From assembly GCA_016125355.1 (NCBI GenBank), contig WGLX01000003.1:119123-183122 (forward strand): a stretch of 64,000 bases of DNA, written 5' to 3'. How positions within the stretch are numbered: the first letter of the stretch is position 1; each line of letters begins with the position of its first letter. The notes under the pieces were generated by a model that did no database searches, was not told the DNA's origin, and saw only the letters and a program-made list of their open reading frames with translations. The translations under genes and the position numbers were made by a program. Shown one piece after another: positions 1 to 10,114 of the stretch. This stretch comes from Actinomycetales bacterium (GTDB lineage: Bacteria; Actinomycetota; Actinomycetes; S36-B12).

Positions 1-23
1 CCACCAGCCGAAGGAGCTGCGGC

Positions 24-806
24 ATGACCCACCCGACCCACGCCCACACCGACACCAGCTGGCCGCGCGATGTCCTCACATTGTCGATCGACATCGGCGG
101 CAGCGGACTGAAGGCATCCATCGTGAGCGCGCAGGGGGTGATGGTCACGGACCGCGTCCGTGTCGACACCCCGTATCCCTGCCCTCCCGACCTGCTCGTC
201 ACTACCGTCGCCGACCTCGTGAAGCCCCTGCTCGACGTGCACCGGGTTTCCGTGGGATTCCCCGGTCTCGTCCGCCACGGACATGTCATCGAGGTGCCGT
301 CGTTGTCCCGCCGCGAGTACGGCGGCGATCGCGATGACGAACTGGCGGCGGAATGGCACGGATTCGATCTCGCGCATGCCCTGGCACAGCGCTTCCAGCG
401 TCCCACGAAGGTCGTCAACGACGCAGACATGCAGGGCTGTGCCGTCGTCACCGGCGAGGGCCTGGAGTTCGTCATCACGCTCGGGACCGGAGTCGGTACC
501 GCCCTGTTCAATGACGGCACCCTGCTGCCTCACCTCGAACTCTCCCACGGGCCATTCAAGGACGGCCAGACCTACGACATCGCCCTGGGCAATGCCCAGC
601 GGAAGGAGATCGGCAACCCCCGCTGGATCAAGCGGGTCCGCAAGGCGATCCAGGCGTTCGACGACATGCTGTTCTTCGACCGGCTCTACGTGGGTGGGGG
701 CAATGCGAAGCACCTGTCGCCGGAGGATGTCGGGCACAAGGGCGAGATCGTGCCCAACACCTCGGGCATCCTCGGCGGTGTCCGCGTGTGGGATCTCGAG
801 GCCTAG
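24..806 (+). CDS. ppgK: Polyphosphate glucokinase / ROK-family sugar kinase
   Basis: N-terminal LSIDIGGSGLKASIV phosphate-binding motif and LGTGVGTALFNDG typical of ROK/PPGK; RBS-like ggagctg upstream. Confidence 0.85.
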   Translation: MTHPTHAHTDTSWPRDVLTLSIDIGGSGLKASIVSAQGVMVTDRVRVDTPYPCPPDLLVTTVADLVKPLLDVHRVSVGFPGLVRHGHVIEVPSLSRREYGGDRDDELAAEWHGFDLAHALAQRFQRPTKVVNDADMQGCAVVTGEGLEFVITLGTGVGTALFNDGTLLPHLELSHGPFKDGQTYDIALGNAQRKEIGNPRWIKRVRKAIQAFDDMLFFDRLYVGGGNAKHLSPEDVGHKGEIVPNTSGILGGVRVWDLEA

Positions 807-850
807 CCGGAATCGTACGAGTTTCAACTATTTCCGCTATACTCGTCGGC

Positions 851-1303
851 ATGACCCGGTGGCTGACGGAGGACGAGCAGCGCTCTTGGCGTGCCTGGCT
901 CTCCGCGTCGACCCTCCTGTACGACCGACTCAATCGGGAACTGCAGGCACAGCACGGGCTCACGATGGCGGACTACGAGATCCTCGTCCGCCTGTCGGAG
1001 TCTCCGGATCGTCGCATGCGCATGAGCGACCTCGCCGAGGTGACCCTCTCCTCACGCAGCAGGCTCTCCCACCAGATCGACCGCATGGTCAAGGCCGGTC
1101 TCGTCGAGCGCCAGCAGTGCGAGGCGGACCGTCGGGGAGCCTTCGCCGTCCTGACCGAGACCGGCTGGACCACTCTCGTAGCCGCCGCACCCGACCATGT
1201 CGAGGGCGTCCGCACCCACCTGGTCGATCAGCTCTCCGCGCGCGAGTTCGCCGCACTCGGAGCTTCCTGTCGCAAGATCGCCGATCCCCTCGAGGAGGAA
1301 TAG
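851..1303 (+). CDS. MarR-family transcriptional regulator
   Basis: winged-helix pattern MSDLAEVTLSSRSRLSHQIDRMVKAGLVERQQCEADRRGAFAVLTETG; internal ATG of the 788..1303 ORF. Confidence 0.85.
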   Translation: MTRWLTEDEQRSWRAWLSASTLLYDRLNRELQAQHGLTMADYEILVRLSESPDRRMRMSDLAEVTLSSRSRLSHQIDRMVKAGLVERQQCEADRRGAFAVLTETGWTTLVAAAPDHVEGVRTHLVDQLSAREFAALGASCRKIADPLEEE

Positions 1304-1384
1304 CCGGATACATCCGGTTCGCGCCTCCTCGCGACACGCGTCCGCGTCCGTGGCGCATGTGGCTGGTGGTGCTAGCGTCCGAGC

Positions 1385-1582
1385 ATGGTGCAGGAGAGCA
1401 CATCTCCCGTCGGCCGGCCGGCTCAGGCTGCTGCGGACGAGCAGCCACCGACCCCTGACCGATTCACGGACGAGGAGATCGACGCGCTCGAGGAGCTCGC
1501 GCGGTTCGAGACCGAGCATCGCCGCATCCTCGCGATGCAGTCGCTGTACTACCGCCGCCACGGCGCCCGCGACGTCGGCTGA
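1385..1582 (+). CDS. Small hypothetical protein (65 aa)
   Basis: Short ORF with helical FTDEEIDALEELARFETEHRRILAM segment; no family recognised. Confidence 0.4.
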   Translation: MVQESTSPVGRPAQAAADEQPPTPDRFTDEEIDALEELARFETEHRRILAMQSLYYRRHGARDVG

Positions 1583-1758
1583 CTCCCGGTCGCCTCACCC
1601 CAGTTCGTCCCGCACGCTGCGTCACGTCCGCCGGCTTGTCCGGCCACGCACGGTCACCAACGTGGCGTAAATGGACGATGAGGACCGTCCTCCCCCACGG
1701 CACCCTCGACCTCACCTGCTCGCGACAGCACGCGAGTCGAGGAGAACAGGGAGGGCAC

Positions 1759-2307
1759 ATGAACCGACGCGCCTGGGGTGCCGCCGTGCTGGCGCTGACC
1801 ACGGCGGCCGCCACCGCCATCGCCGGAGCCGGACCTGCGAACGCCGGGCAGACCTGGCACCAGTCGACGGTCCGCGCCGACCCCAACGGGGGCTGCCCCG
1901 AAAGCACCGCCGCTGAGCTCGCACAGGGCTGGACTCCGTGGACCCCGTCCTACGAGAGCTGGCCCAACAATGGGCAGGGCGGCTGGACCTGCACCCGGTA
2001 CATCAACTGGGCCTACGACCCCCTGCCCGGCAGCCCGTCGCCGGCCACCGTCAACTGCGTGCTTCTCAGCAGCTCCGCGTCGTGGTACGTGAACTTCGGC
2101 GACGGTGTGCTCCTTCGCCAGGGGTCCCCGGTGTGGTCCAACAACGCCTGCAGCGTTCCCGACCCCGAGGTCACGGGTACCGGCTTCACCATGGTCATCG
2201 CTGGGACCTTCGAAGACGCGGACGGCATGTGCTCAGGACTTCTGGGCGCGAACAACGCTCGCAGCTCCTGGGATGGGGACGCCAACCTTTGGCTGTGCAA
2301 CCTGTGA
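1759..2307 (+). CDS. Secreted hypothetical protein
   Basis: Signal peptide MNRRAWGAAVLALTTAAATAIAGAGPANAG; ATG preceded by gggaggg. Confidence 0.7.
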   Translation: MNRRAWGAAVLALTTAAATAIAGAGPANAGQTWHQSTVRADPNGGCPESTAAELAQGWTPWTPSYESWPNNGQGGWTCTRYINWAYDPLPGSPSPATVNCVLLSSSASWYVNFGDGVLLRQGSPVWSNNACSVPDPEVTGTGFTMVIAGTFEDADGMCSGLLGANNARSSWDGDANLWLCNL

Positions 2308-2321
2308 CCTGGCGGTGACAT

Positions 2322-2370
2322 CCCCCGCCGCCGGCGTCCCCCACGGGGGTGGGGACGCCGGGGGCGGGGG
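2322..2370. terminator. Bidirectional hairpin between secreted-protein gene and rnpB
   Basis: CCCCCGCCgCCGGCGTCCCC / GGGGACGCCGGgGGCGGGGG, 20-nt arms with one mismatch. Confidence 0.65.
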
Positions 2371-2743
2371 ACGAGCCAGCCTGTAAGCCGGATTCTGTGA
2401 CCCGCCGAGGCGGGCCGGTGATCATCCATCTGCGACCACTGTTGCCAGTGGCCTGGTGCGGTCTACCCGCAGGCTTCGAGCGGGCCGCTCGCCTGCGCAG
2501 GCTGGTTGCCCAGCCCTCCTGACCTTGCTCCGGGTGGGGTTTACCGAGCCGCCGCAGTCACCTGCGACGCTGGTGGTCTCTTACACCACCGTTTCACCCT
2601 TACCGCGATTGCTCGCGGCGGTCTGCTTTCTGTGGCACTGTCCCGCGGGTCACCCCGGGTGGGCGTTACCCACCACCCTGCCCTGTGGAGTCCGGACTTT
2701 CCTCGACGCTTTCGCGCCGCGATCACCCGGCTGGCTCGTCCGG
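2369..2743 (-). ncRNA. rnpB: RNase P RNA (bacterial type A)
   Basis: Reverse complement contains GAGGAAAGTCCGGACTCCACAGGGCAGGGTGGTGGGTAACGCCC and CAGAATCCGGCTTACAGG, with P1 pairing GGACGAGCCAGCC/GGCTGGCTCGTCC; ends approximate. Confidence 0.93.
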
Positions 2744-2745
2744 CG

Positions 2746-3609
2746 TCAGCGTACCTTCTCCGCCACCAGACTGAACAGCACCGGCAGCGGGTCCGGTTCC
2801 CGACCGTCGACGCCTGACCCGATCCGCCAGCGGAACAATCCGTCCTCCTCCTGGGTGAGGAAATCGCCCCGCGGGTCGAAGGGCGCGTCGACGTGCTCGA
2901 CGAGTGACACGATGTCGAGCCCTGCGCGGATGGCCGCGGTGACGACCTCACCGATGGACCACGCGTACTGGTCCACGGTCCAGGGAATGTCGGCCTCCGG
3001 ATTCGCGTACGAGCCGGTCCCCGAGTAGGTCCGTCGGCCATCGTTCACGTAGGGGAAGTCGATCACCAGGGGCGAGCGCGTGTCCGGCATGCACAGCAGC
3101 GGGTGCAGTTCGACGAGGGCCAGCCGCCCGCCGTCGCGGAGCAGCGCTGCCGCCCCGTCCATCCACGCATCCAGGTCCGCGATCCAGCCCAGCACGCCGA
3201 CCGAGGCGTAGACGACATCGAACCGACCGTGGAACTCGGCGAACTCCTCCTCGCGGATCCGCTGACTGTCGGCCTCCACGGTCCGCACGGCCAGCTCGCA
3301 GCGGCGTGCAAGGTCGTCCAGGCGAGTCAGTGCCGTCGGCGAGAAGTCGAACGCCGTCACATCGGCGCCCATGCGGGCAAGGGCGATGGTCTCCATGCCG
3401 ACGTGGGACTGCACGTGGGCCAGCCGCCGGCCGCCCAGCCCATCCGGTGCGGCAAGCGCGACGACATCGAGCTCCGGTCCGCGCAGCGGTCTCCTGCCCG
3501 CCACCACCGCATCGAAGTCGTAGATCGCGTCCGCCCCGGTCCCATGGAACCGGGCGAGATCCTCCCAGTGCGTCCAGTTGCCCGACGAGGCCATCCCCGA
3601 GTCGGCCAT
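2746..3609 (-). CDS. SAM-dependent class I methyltransferase
   Basis: LAHVQSHVGMETIALARMGADVTAFDFSPTAL and DVVYASVGVLGWIADLDAWMDGAAALLRDGGRLALVE motifs. Confidence 0.8.
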   Translation of the reverse strand: MADSGMASSGNWTHWEDLARFHGTGADAIYDFDAVVAGRRPLRGPELDVVALAAPDGLGGRRLAHVQSHVGMETIALARMGADVTAFDFSPTALTRLDDLARRCELAVRTVEADSQRIREEEFAEFHGRFDVVYASVGVLGWIADLDAWMDGAAALLRDGGRLALVELHPLLCMPDTRSPLVIDFPYVNDGRRTYSGTGSYANPEADIPWTVDQYAWSIGEVVTAAIRAGLDIVSLVEHVDAPFDPRGDFLTQEEDGLFRWRIGSGVDGREPDPLPVLFSLVAEKVR

Positions 3610-3635
3610 GTGCCCTCCTCCGCTAGCGTCACCGC

Positions 3636-4412
3636 GTGCTCATCCTGCTCCCCCCCAGTGAGGGGAAGTCCAGCCCGGTCTGCGGTCCCCGACTCGACCT
3701 GACGTCACTGTCCTTCCCGTCGCTCACGCCGTCGCGGCGCACCGCCCTCGGAGCACTCACCAGACTGTGCCGCGCGGATGTCGATGAGGCGGCCGCCGTC
3801 CTCGGCCTCGGCCCGACCCAGCGCGGCGAGGTGGGCGTGAACGCGCGGCTGCGCCGGGAGCCCTGCGCGCCGGCCATCGAGGTGTACACCGGCGTGCTGT
3901 ACGAGGCTCTGGACGCGAGCTCGCTGAGCCCCCGCGCGCGCCTGCGGCTCGATGACAGCGTCGCCATCTCCTCCGCGCTCTGGGGCCTGGTGCGGACCAC
4001 GGACCTCATCCCCGCCTACCGGCTCAGCGGATCGGTACGACTCCCGCGGATCGGTGCCCTGTCGACCGTCTGGCGTGACCCGATCGGGGCGGTGCTCACG
4101 GATGCGGACGGGCTGCTGCTCGACCTCCGCTCATCGGCCTATGCGTCCTTGGGCCCCGTACCGCGCTCGGCGGCGTCACGGTCCGCCACCGTCCGCGTCC
4201 TGACCGAGCGGGACGGCAGGCGGACGGTCGTCAGCCACAGCAACAAGGCCACGAAGGGCCACATCGTGCGCGCACTGGTCAAGGCCCGTCGCTCTCCCCA
4301 AGACGTCGACGACCTGGCCCACGAGCTCGTACGCGCAGGCTTCCGGGTCGAGATCGCCGCCGGAAAGCCGCGATCCCCCGTCACGCTGGACGTCATCCTC
4401 GCGTCCTCGTGA
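3636..4412 (+). CDS. yaaA: YaaA/DUF328-family peroxide stress protein
   Basis: MLILLPPSEGKS N-terminus, YTGVLYEAL, SHSNKATKGHIVRAL signatures. Confidence 0.85.
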   Translation: MLILLPPSEGKSSPVCGPRLDLTSLSFPSLTPSRRTALGALTRLCRADVDEAAAVLGLGPTQRGEVGVNARLRREPCAPAIEVYTGVLYEALDASSLSPRARLRLDDSVAISSALWGLVRTTDLIPAYRLSGSVRLPRIGALSTVWRDPIGAVLTDADGLLLDLRSSAYASLGPVPRSAASRSATVRVLTERDGRRTVVSHSNKATKGHIVRALVKARRSPQDVDDLAHELVRAGFRVEIAAGKPRSPVTLDVILASS

Positions 4413-4428
4413 CGGCGTAGCCAGCCGC

Positions 4429-5646
4429 TCAGACGCCGCGCGGGGTCACGACATCACGCAGGTGGGCGGCCTCCGCGAAGCTGAACATCGACGAGTGCCC
4501 GTCGGGGAACCAGGCGAGGGAGGTGAGCGAGCAGGGAGGCAGTTCCATGCGGTACAGGCTGGTCAGCGGAGCGCCCACCGCGTCACCCACGAGGACCTTG
4601 ATCGGCGTCACGTGCGCGACGATCAGCAGGCGCTCTCCCGGGTATCGCGCGACGACGCGATCCCGTGCGCGCAGCACCCGCTCCTGGCATTGCCGGAACG
4701 ACTCGCCCCCCGGGGGTGCGACATCGGTCGACGCCAGCCACTCCTCCAGCTCAACGGGCCAGCGGTCACGCACCTCGATGAATGTGTGGCTGTCCCACTC
4801 CCCGAAGGCACACTCGGCGAAGTCCTGCTCGATCTCGATGGGCAGCCCCAGGGCATCCGAGATCGCCTGGGCGGTCTGCCGCGTACGCAGGAGGGGCGAG
4901 GAGATGATGCGCTGGATGTCCCCGCGCTCGGCGAGTTCCGCTGCTGCCGCAGCGGCCTGTTCCTCGCCGATGGGGGCGAGCGGCGCGTCGAATCCACCGC
5001 GCCCGCTGAACCTCTTCTCGAGGCTGAGCTCGGTGGCGCCGTGCCGCACCAGCAGCGTGTGCGTCGGCGCCGCCAGATCGGCCCACCCGACCATGACGTT
5101 GACCGGCTTGCCGCTGGTCGCCTGCTCTTCCGCCACGGCCCGTGTGCGCTCGACGTCGATGCTGCCGACGACATCCTCGGCGAGGGCGTCCTCCTGCGGC
5201 ATCCCGTCGAGGCGCAGGATGTGGGTGCTTCCGCCGCCCAGGGCGGTGTCGATCATCTCGTTGACGAGTCGGTCGGCCAGGGCGTTCTGCGATCGCGGCA
5301 CCCACGTGTAGGTGACGTGTCCAGGCGGGTAGACGTCTCGGGCACGCCGCGCCAGATCGCGCATATCGGGATGCTTGATCTGCCAGCGCCCGCTCATCTG
5401 CTCGACGACCAGTTTGGAGTCCAGCCGCATCTCCACGTTAGCCTCGGGATCGACCTCGTACGCGTGCTCCAGCCCGGCGATCGCGCCCCGGTACTCGGCC
5501 ACGTTGTTGCTCACCTCGCCGAGGTAGCCGGCGAGCTCGGCGAGGACGACGCCGGTGACAGCATCGCGGACAACCGCACCGTACGCGGCCGGACCCGGAT
5601 TCCCGCGGGAGCCACCGTCGGCCTCCACGATCAGTGAGCGAGGCAT
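4429..5646 (-). CDS. Bifunctional RNase H / phosphoglycerate-mutase-like acid phosphatase
   Basis: MPRSLIVEADGGSRGNPGPAAYGAVV RNase H plus TLLVRHGATELSLEKRFSGRGG phosphatase domain; ATG at 5646. Confidence 0.9.
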   Translation of the reverse strand: MPRSLIVEADGGSRGNPGPAAYGAVVRDAVTGVVLAELAGYLGEVSNNVAEYRGAIAGLEHAYEVDPEANVEMRLDSKLVVEQMSGRWQIKHPDMRDLARRARDVYPPGHVTYTWVPRSQNALADRLVNEMIDTALGGGSTHILRLDGMPQEDALAEDVVGSIDVERTRAVAEEQATSGKPVNVMVGWADLAAPTHTLLVRHGATELSLEKRFSGRGGFDAPLAPIGEEQAAAAAAELAERGDIQRIISSPLLRTRQTAQAISDALGLPIEIEQDFAECAFGEWDSHTFIEVRDRWPVELEEWLASTDVAPPGGESFRQCQERVLRARDRVVARYPGERLLIVAHVTPIKVLVGDAVGAPLTSLYRMELPPCSLTSLAWFPDGHSSMFSFAEAAHLRDVVTPRGV

Positions 5647-5650
5647 CGAC

Positions 5651-6394
5651 CTACAGGCCCGATTCCGGGGTGCGCACGAGGATGCGTCGGCACTCCTCGC
5701 AGCGGATGACCTCGTCCGCTGCGGCGTTGCGCAGGTCCTCGATCTCCGTCGGCGGAAGGGCGAGGCGGCAGCCCTGGCACGTGCCCCGATGGAGGGGGGC
5801 CGCGCCGACACCCCCGTGGTCCGTGCGGATCTTCTCGTACAGCGCCAGTAGGTCCGCGGGGATCTCGGCCGCAATCACGTCGCGCTGCTCGCGCACGAGC
5901 CGGGCCTCCGCCTCCAGCGCCGACCGCTGCTCGTGCACGCTGGTCGCCAGCGTCTCGCGCTCCGCGGCGAGCTCGTCCCGCTGGGCCGTGAGCTGCTTGG
6001 CCGCGGCGCGGGCGCCTTCGACGCGCTCCATGATCTCCAACTCGATGTCCTCGAGATCGGACTGCCTGCGTGCCAGCGAGTCCAGCTCGGTCTGGATCGA
6101 CTGCAGCTGCTTGGGATCGCCGATCGTTCCGGAGTCGAGGAGAGTGCGGTCGCGGGCCATCCGATCGAGCACCTGCTGCACGTCCTGGTCCGCGCGGGCC
6201 TGGTCGCGCTCCAGGTCGCTGAGGATCGTCTCGGCCGCGACGGCCTCGTCGCGTACACGCGCGAGTCGAGTCTCGAGCTCGGACAGCCGTGACGCGTCAG
6301 GAAGGTTGTCGGCGCGATGCTTCACCTGAGTCAGCCGCGTGTCCTCGTCCTGGAGGTCGAGAAGGCGGAGCTGTGCGGCGGGGTCGGCTTTCAC
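5651..6394 (-). CDS. C4-type zinc-ribbon coiled-coil protein (CT398 / Rv2229c type)
   Basis: Coiled coil followed by GTCQGCRLALPPTEIEDLRNAAADEVIRCEECRRILVR; GTG start overlapping the Nif3 stop. Confidence 0.85.
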   Translation of the reverse strand: MKADPAAQLRLLDLQDEDTRLTQVKHRADNLPDASRLSELETRLARVRDEAVAAETILSDLERDQARADQDVQQVLDRMARDRTLLDSGTIGDPKQLQSIQTELDSLARRQSDLEDIELEIMERVEGARAAAKQLTAQRDELAAERETLATSVHEQRSALEAEARLVREQRDVIAAEIPADLLALYEKIRTDHGGVGAAPLHRGTCQGCRLALPPTEIEDLRNAAADEVIRCEECRRILVRTPESGL

Positions 6395-7221
6395 CGTGTG
6401 CTCCCTAGGTGAAGCGACCAGGGGTCGGTCGGGATGGTGGACACATGGACCTCCACCGTACTGCCGCGCTGCGTGGCGTCCGCGCGCAGCGCCTCGGCCG
6501 CCGCGGCCAGCCACGGCCACTCGCTCGCCCAGTGGGAGACGTCGATCAGCCCGCAGCCGCCGTCCATGAGGTGGTCCTGGGCACGATGGTGTCGCAGGTC
6601 CGCGGTCACATACGCGTCCGCCAGGCGCGCCGCATCGGCGAGGTACGCATCCCCAGATCCCCCGCACACGGCCACGGTGCGAACGACACGATCCAGATCC
6701 CCGGCGACTCGCACGCCGTGGTGCGTGGGCGGCAGGGCGGCGGCCACCTGCTCGCCCAGGCGCCGCAGCGGGATCGGACGGGTCAGCTCGCCCACCCGGC
6801 CGGTGCCCAGGCCCGAATCTCCGGCCAGTGGCACGAGCGGCCTGAGGTCGTGGATCCCGAGCGCCGCGGCCAGGGCGTCGGACACGCCCCGCATGCCGTG
6901 GTCGGCGCTGGTGTGCACGTTCATCAGCGCGATCCCCCGCCTGATCAGCTCATGGACAACCTTCCCCTTGTGATCTGTCGCCGCCACCGAGTGAACGCCG
7001 CGCAGGAGCAGCGGGTGATGAGTGATGATCATGTCCGCGTCCATCGCGATCGCCTCGTCCACGACCGTCATGACCGGGTCCACGGCGAACAGCACCGTCT
7101 CGACCGGCTGCGAAGGATCGCCGCAGGTGAGTCCGTTGGTGTCCCACTCGGCTGCGATCCGCGTCGGATAGCGGGACTCGATGAAGGCGACGACGTCGGT
7201 GACCGTCGAGGGAGTGGACAC
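6391..7221 (-). CDS. Nif3-like dinuclear metal centre protein
   Basis: AEWDTNGLTCGDPSQPVETVLFAVDPV, DMIITHHPLLLRGVHSV, VAVCGGSGDAYL. Confidence 0.9.
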   Translation of the reverse strand: MSTPSTVTDVVAFIESRYPTRIAAEWDTNGLTCGDPSQPVETVLFAVDPVMTVVDEAIAMDADMIITHHPLLLRGVHSVAATDHKGKVVHELIRRGIALMNVHTSADHGMRGVSDALAAALGIHDLRPLVPLAGDSGLGTGRVGELTRPIPLRRLGEQVAAALPPTHHGVRVAGDLDRVVRTVAVCGGSGDAYLADAARLADAYVTADLRHHRAQDHLMDGGCGLIDVSHWASEWPWLAAAAEALRADATQRGSTVEVHVSTIPTDPWSLHLGSTR

Positions 7222-7360
7222 GGAAGGAGGCTACCGGCGGCGGCCTTCGGGCGGCGCAGGAGTCACAGGAAACTCACAGGAACGCCACACGGAATCACCA
7301 GGGAGGCGGCCGACACTGCCCGTGTCGGGCAACACGGCCCGCGCGATCTCAGGAGGCAGC

Positions 7361-7888
7361 ATGAACCCGCGAAGCCGAATGGCCTCGGTGATGGTGATCG
7401 GCGTCACGACGTTGACGCTCGCAGGCATCGGAGCGGCTCCCGCTCAGGCCGACGACTCGACACCGAGGCCCTCCACCTCCGGGGCTTTCCAGCAGTTGCG
7501 CGATGTGCTCACCCGCGAGGAGTGGCAGGCCGTGAAGGCCGCCGTTCGCGCCGCGCATGAGGCGGCCGGCGACGAGGCGCGTTCTGGGGCGTTGGCCCCC
7601 CTCGTGGCCGGCGGCACGATCACGCAGGCAGAGGCCGATGCGATCGTTGCGGCGCAGCGCCGCCTCGGGGTGCGCGAGCTGTTCTTGTCGGGCGAGATCG
7701 ATCGCCAACAGGTGCGGGCGATCCGACAGGCCCTTCGCACCGCAACGCACCAGGAGCGCCAGGCCGTGCTCTCGTCCGCATTGTCCGGCCTGGTCTCCGA
7801 CGGCACCATCACCCAGGAGCAGTCGGACGCGATCCTGGCTGCGGCCCAGGACGGTCGGCTAGGCGGAGGGCGCCGGCACGCCGGCTGA
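7361..7888 (+). CDS. Secreted protein with two GTITQ(A/E) repeats
   Basis: Signal peptide MNPRSRMASVMVIGVTTLTLAGIGAAPAQA; repeats LVAGGTITQAEADAIVAA and LVSDGTITQEQSDAILAA; AGGAGG RBS. Confidence 0.65.
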   Translation: MNPRSRMASVMVIGVTTLTLAGIGAAPAQADDSTPRPSTSGAFQQLRDVLTREEWQAVKAAVRAAHEAAGDEARSGALAPLVAGGTITQAEADAIVAAQRRLGVRELFLSGEIDRQQVRAIRQALRTATHQERQAVLSSALSGLVSDGTITQEQSDAILAAAQDGRLGGGRRHAG

Positions 7889-7969
7889 TCCCGATGCGCG
7901 TGCGGCGATCGCGCCCCCGACGGTACGGTCGCCGTACGCGCCCTGCCCCTCGCCCGGACGGAGCTGTCG

Positions 7970-8653
7970 ATGACGAGCACCATCCTCGCGGTCGATGACG
8001 AGGATGCGATCGCAGACCTGATCTGCGATGCCCTCAGCCTTGCCGGCTACCGGACGGTCCGCGCCGGTCACGGCATGGAAGCGCTGCGCCTGCTCCGTGA
8101 GACGCCCATCGACCTGGTGGTGCTCGATATCAGCATGCCCACGATGGACGGGTTCGAGGTGCTGGAACGCATGCGGTCGATCGGCGATCACCGCCCCGTC
8201 ATCATCCTGACCGCGCGCCAGGATCGCCAGGACGTGCATCGGGGCTTCGAGCTGGGTGCCGACGACTTCGTTCGCAAGCCCTTCGGGATCGAGGAGCTGA
8301 CGATGCGCGTCGCTGCTGTGCTGCGGCGCTCGCATCCCGAGGGAGAGAACACGGTTCTGCGTGTCGGTGATGTGACCATGGATGCCGCTGCCCACGTCGT
8401 GCGCGTCCACGGGGACGAGTTGTACCTCTCGCCGACCGAGTTCCGCCTGCTCGCGGTGCTCATGGGCAACCCCGATCGGGTGCTCGCGCGAGCGCAGCTG
8501 CTCGGGCAGGTGTGGGGTCTCGAGGAAGGTGCTGAGTCGACGGCGCTGGAGACCTACGTCTCGTACCTGCGACGCAAGCTCGGGGACGCACTCGCGATTC
8601 GCACGGTCCGCGGAGTCGGCTACCAGCTCGTGTCTCCCGGACGCGCCCGATGA
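7970..8653 (+). CDS. OmpR/PhoB-family response regulator
   Basis: Receiver domain ILAVDDEDAIADLI...LVVLDISMP...KPFGIEEL and winged helix ETYVSYLRRKLG...TVRGVGYQL. Confidence 0.93.
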   Translation: MTSTILAVDDEDAIADLICDALSLAGYRTVRAGHGMEALRLLRETPIDLVVLDISMPTMDGFEVLERMRSIGDHRPVIILTARQDRQDVHRGFELGADDFVRKPFGIEELTMRVAAVLRRSHPEGENTVLRVGDVTMDAAAHVVRVHGDELYLSPTEFRLLAVLMGNPDRVLARAQLLGQVWGLEEGAESTALETYVSYLRRKLGDALAIRTVRGVGYQLVSPGRAR

Positions 8654-10050
8654 GTCTGCGCTGGCGGCTCACGCTGCTGACCACGGCGCTGATCGCGGCT
8701 GCAGCCATCGTGCTCGGTCTCGCCGTCTTCGCGACCGCTCAGCGCGTCCAGCTGGGGATGGTCGATCGAACGCTATCGGGCGCGCTCAGCAATCCGCGTG
8801 TGCGGGCGCTCGAAGCGCGTCTGGCGTCCACCGGCAACGGCGGTGCCCTCGTGGGACTGGCGCGGGTCGTGCCGGGGACGACAGAGCTGTCGGTGGTGCA
8901 GCAGGCCGGCACGGCGTTCGAGACCGTGCCCTTCCCGCAGTTGACCAGCGCCGAGCTGGCAGCGGCGGCCACCGGACCGATCACCGTCGATGGCTCACCG
9001 CCGCAGCGCGTTCTCGTCCGTGATGTACGCCCCGGTCGGCTGACCGTCGCCGCGGCCATGCCGCTCGCCGACCTGCAGGAGGCCCAGAGGCGCCTGGCGA
9101 TCGGCATCGCGGTCAGCGCTCTCGCGGTGACCGCCATCGGTGCCCTCGCCTCCTGGCTGCTGGTCCGACGATTCATGCGTCCGGTGGACGACATCGCCGT
9201 CGCGGCGACGGCGATCGCCGCGGGTGACATCGACCGCCGCGTCCCGGTGGCACAGCCGGGCACCGAGGTGGGCCAGCTCGCAGAGGCCCTCAACGCCATG
9301 ATCGGGTCGCTGTCCGCCTCGCTCGCCGAGGTTCAGGACTCCGAGGAGCGACTGCGGCGATTCGTCTCCGACGCCTCGCACGAGATACGCACCCCCCTCA
9401 CGGTGATCAGCGGCTATGTCGAGCTCCTCCAGCGGGAGCGCGGTCCCGCGGAGCCGATGGAGGCGCGCGCCCTCGAGCGCATCTCGGCCGAGAGCCAGCG
9501 ACTGGAGCGGCTGGTCACGCAACTGTTGCTGCTGGAGCGGCTCGACCGCGATGCCGCCCAACTGGCACGCGACTTCGACCTCGCTCCGGTGGTCGCGGAC
9601 GGCTTTGCGGACATCGCTGCCCCTCTGACGGACCGCTCAGTGATGCTCGATCTCGACGCGGCGACGATCCATGGCGATCCGGATGCCTGGCGGCAGGTCG
9701 TGGCGAACCTGACGCAGAACATCGAGCGGCATACGCCAGCAGGCTCGCCGGTCGAGGTCACGTTGACGTCAACCGACGACGGCGCCGTCCTTCTCGTGGA
9801 CGACTCCGGACCAGGGATCCCGCAGGATCAGCGCGACACCGCGCGCGAGCGCTTCGCCCGCGTGGACCCTTCCCGGTCGAGCAGCACCGGTGGATTCGGG
9901 CTCGGCATCGGCATCGTCGAGTCGGTGGTGCGCAGCTCGGGGGGACGGCTCGAGCTGCTGGAGAGCCCGACGGGTGGGCTCCGGGTGCGCATCACCATCC
10001 CGGGCACCCCCAGGGGCGACGACGACGGTAACCTCCCTGCGGGCCCATAG
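8650..10050 (+). CDS. Two-component sensor histidine kinase
   Basis: HAMP, FVSDASHEIRTPLTVISGYVELLQRE H-box, DDSGPGIPQDQR and GFGLGIGIVE; ATGA overlap with response regulator. Confidence 0.93.
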   Translation: MSLRWRLTLLTTALIAAAAIVLGLAVFATAQRVQLGMVDRTLSGALSNPRVRALEARLASTGNGGALVGLARVVPGTTELSVVQQAGTAFETVPFPQLTSAELAAAATGPITVDGSPPQRVLVRDVRPGRLTVAAAMPLADLQEAQRRLAIGIAVSALAVTAIGALASWLLVRRFMRPVDDIAVAATAIAAGDIDRRVPVAQPGTEVGQLAEALNAMIGSLSASLAEVQDSEERLRRFVSDASHEIRTPLTVISGYVELLQRERGPAEPMEARALERISAESQRLERLVTQLLLLERLDRDAAQLARDFDLAPVVADGFADIAAPLTDRSVMLDLDAATIHGDPDAWRQVVANLTQNIERHTPAGSPVEVTLTSTDDGAVLLVDDSGPGIPQDQRDTARERFARVDPSRSSSTGGFGLGIGIVESVVRSSGGRLELLESPTGGLRVRITIPGTPRGDDDGNLPAGP

Positions 10051-10114
10051 CTCAGTTGGCTAGAGCGCCTCCCTTACAAGGAGGATGTCGTCGGTTCGAG
10101 TCCGGCTGGGCCCA
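10041..10114 (+). tRNA. tRNA-Val (anticodon TAC)
   Basis: GGGCCCATAGCTCAGTTGGCTAGAGCGCCTCCCTTACAAGGAGGATGTCGTCGGTTCGAGTCCGGCTGGGCCCA; cloverleaf arms and acceptor pairing. Confidence 0.95.
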
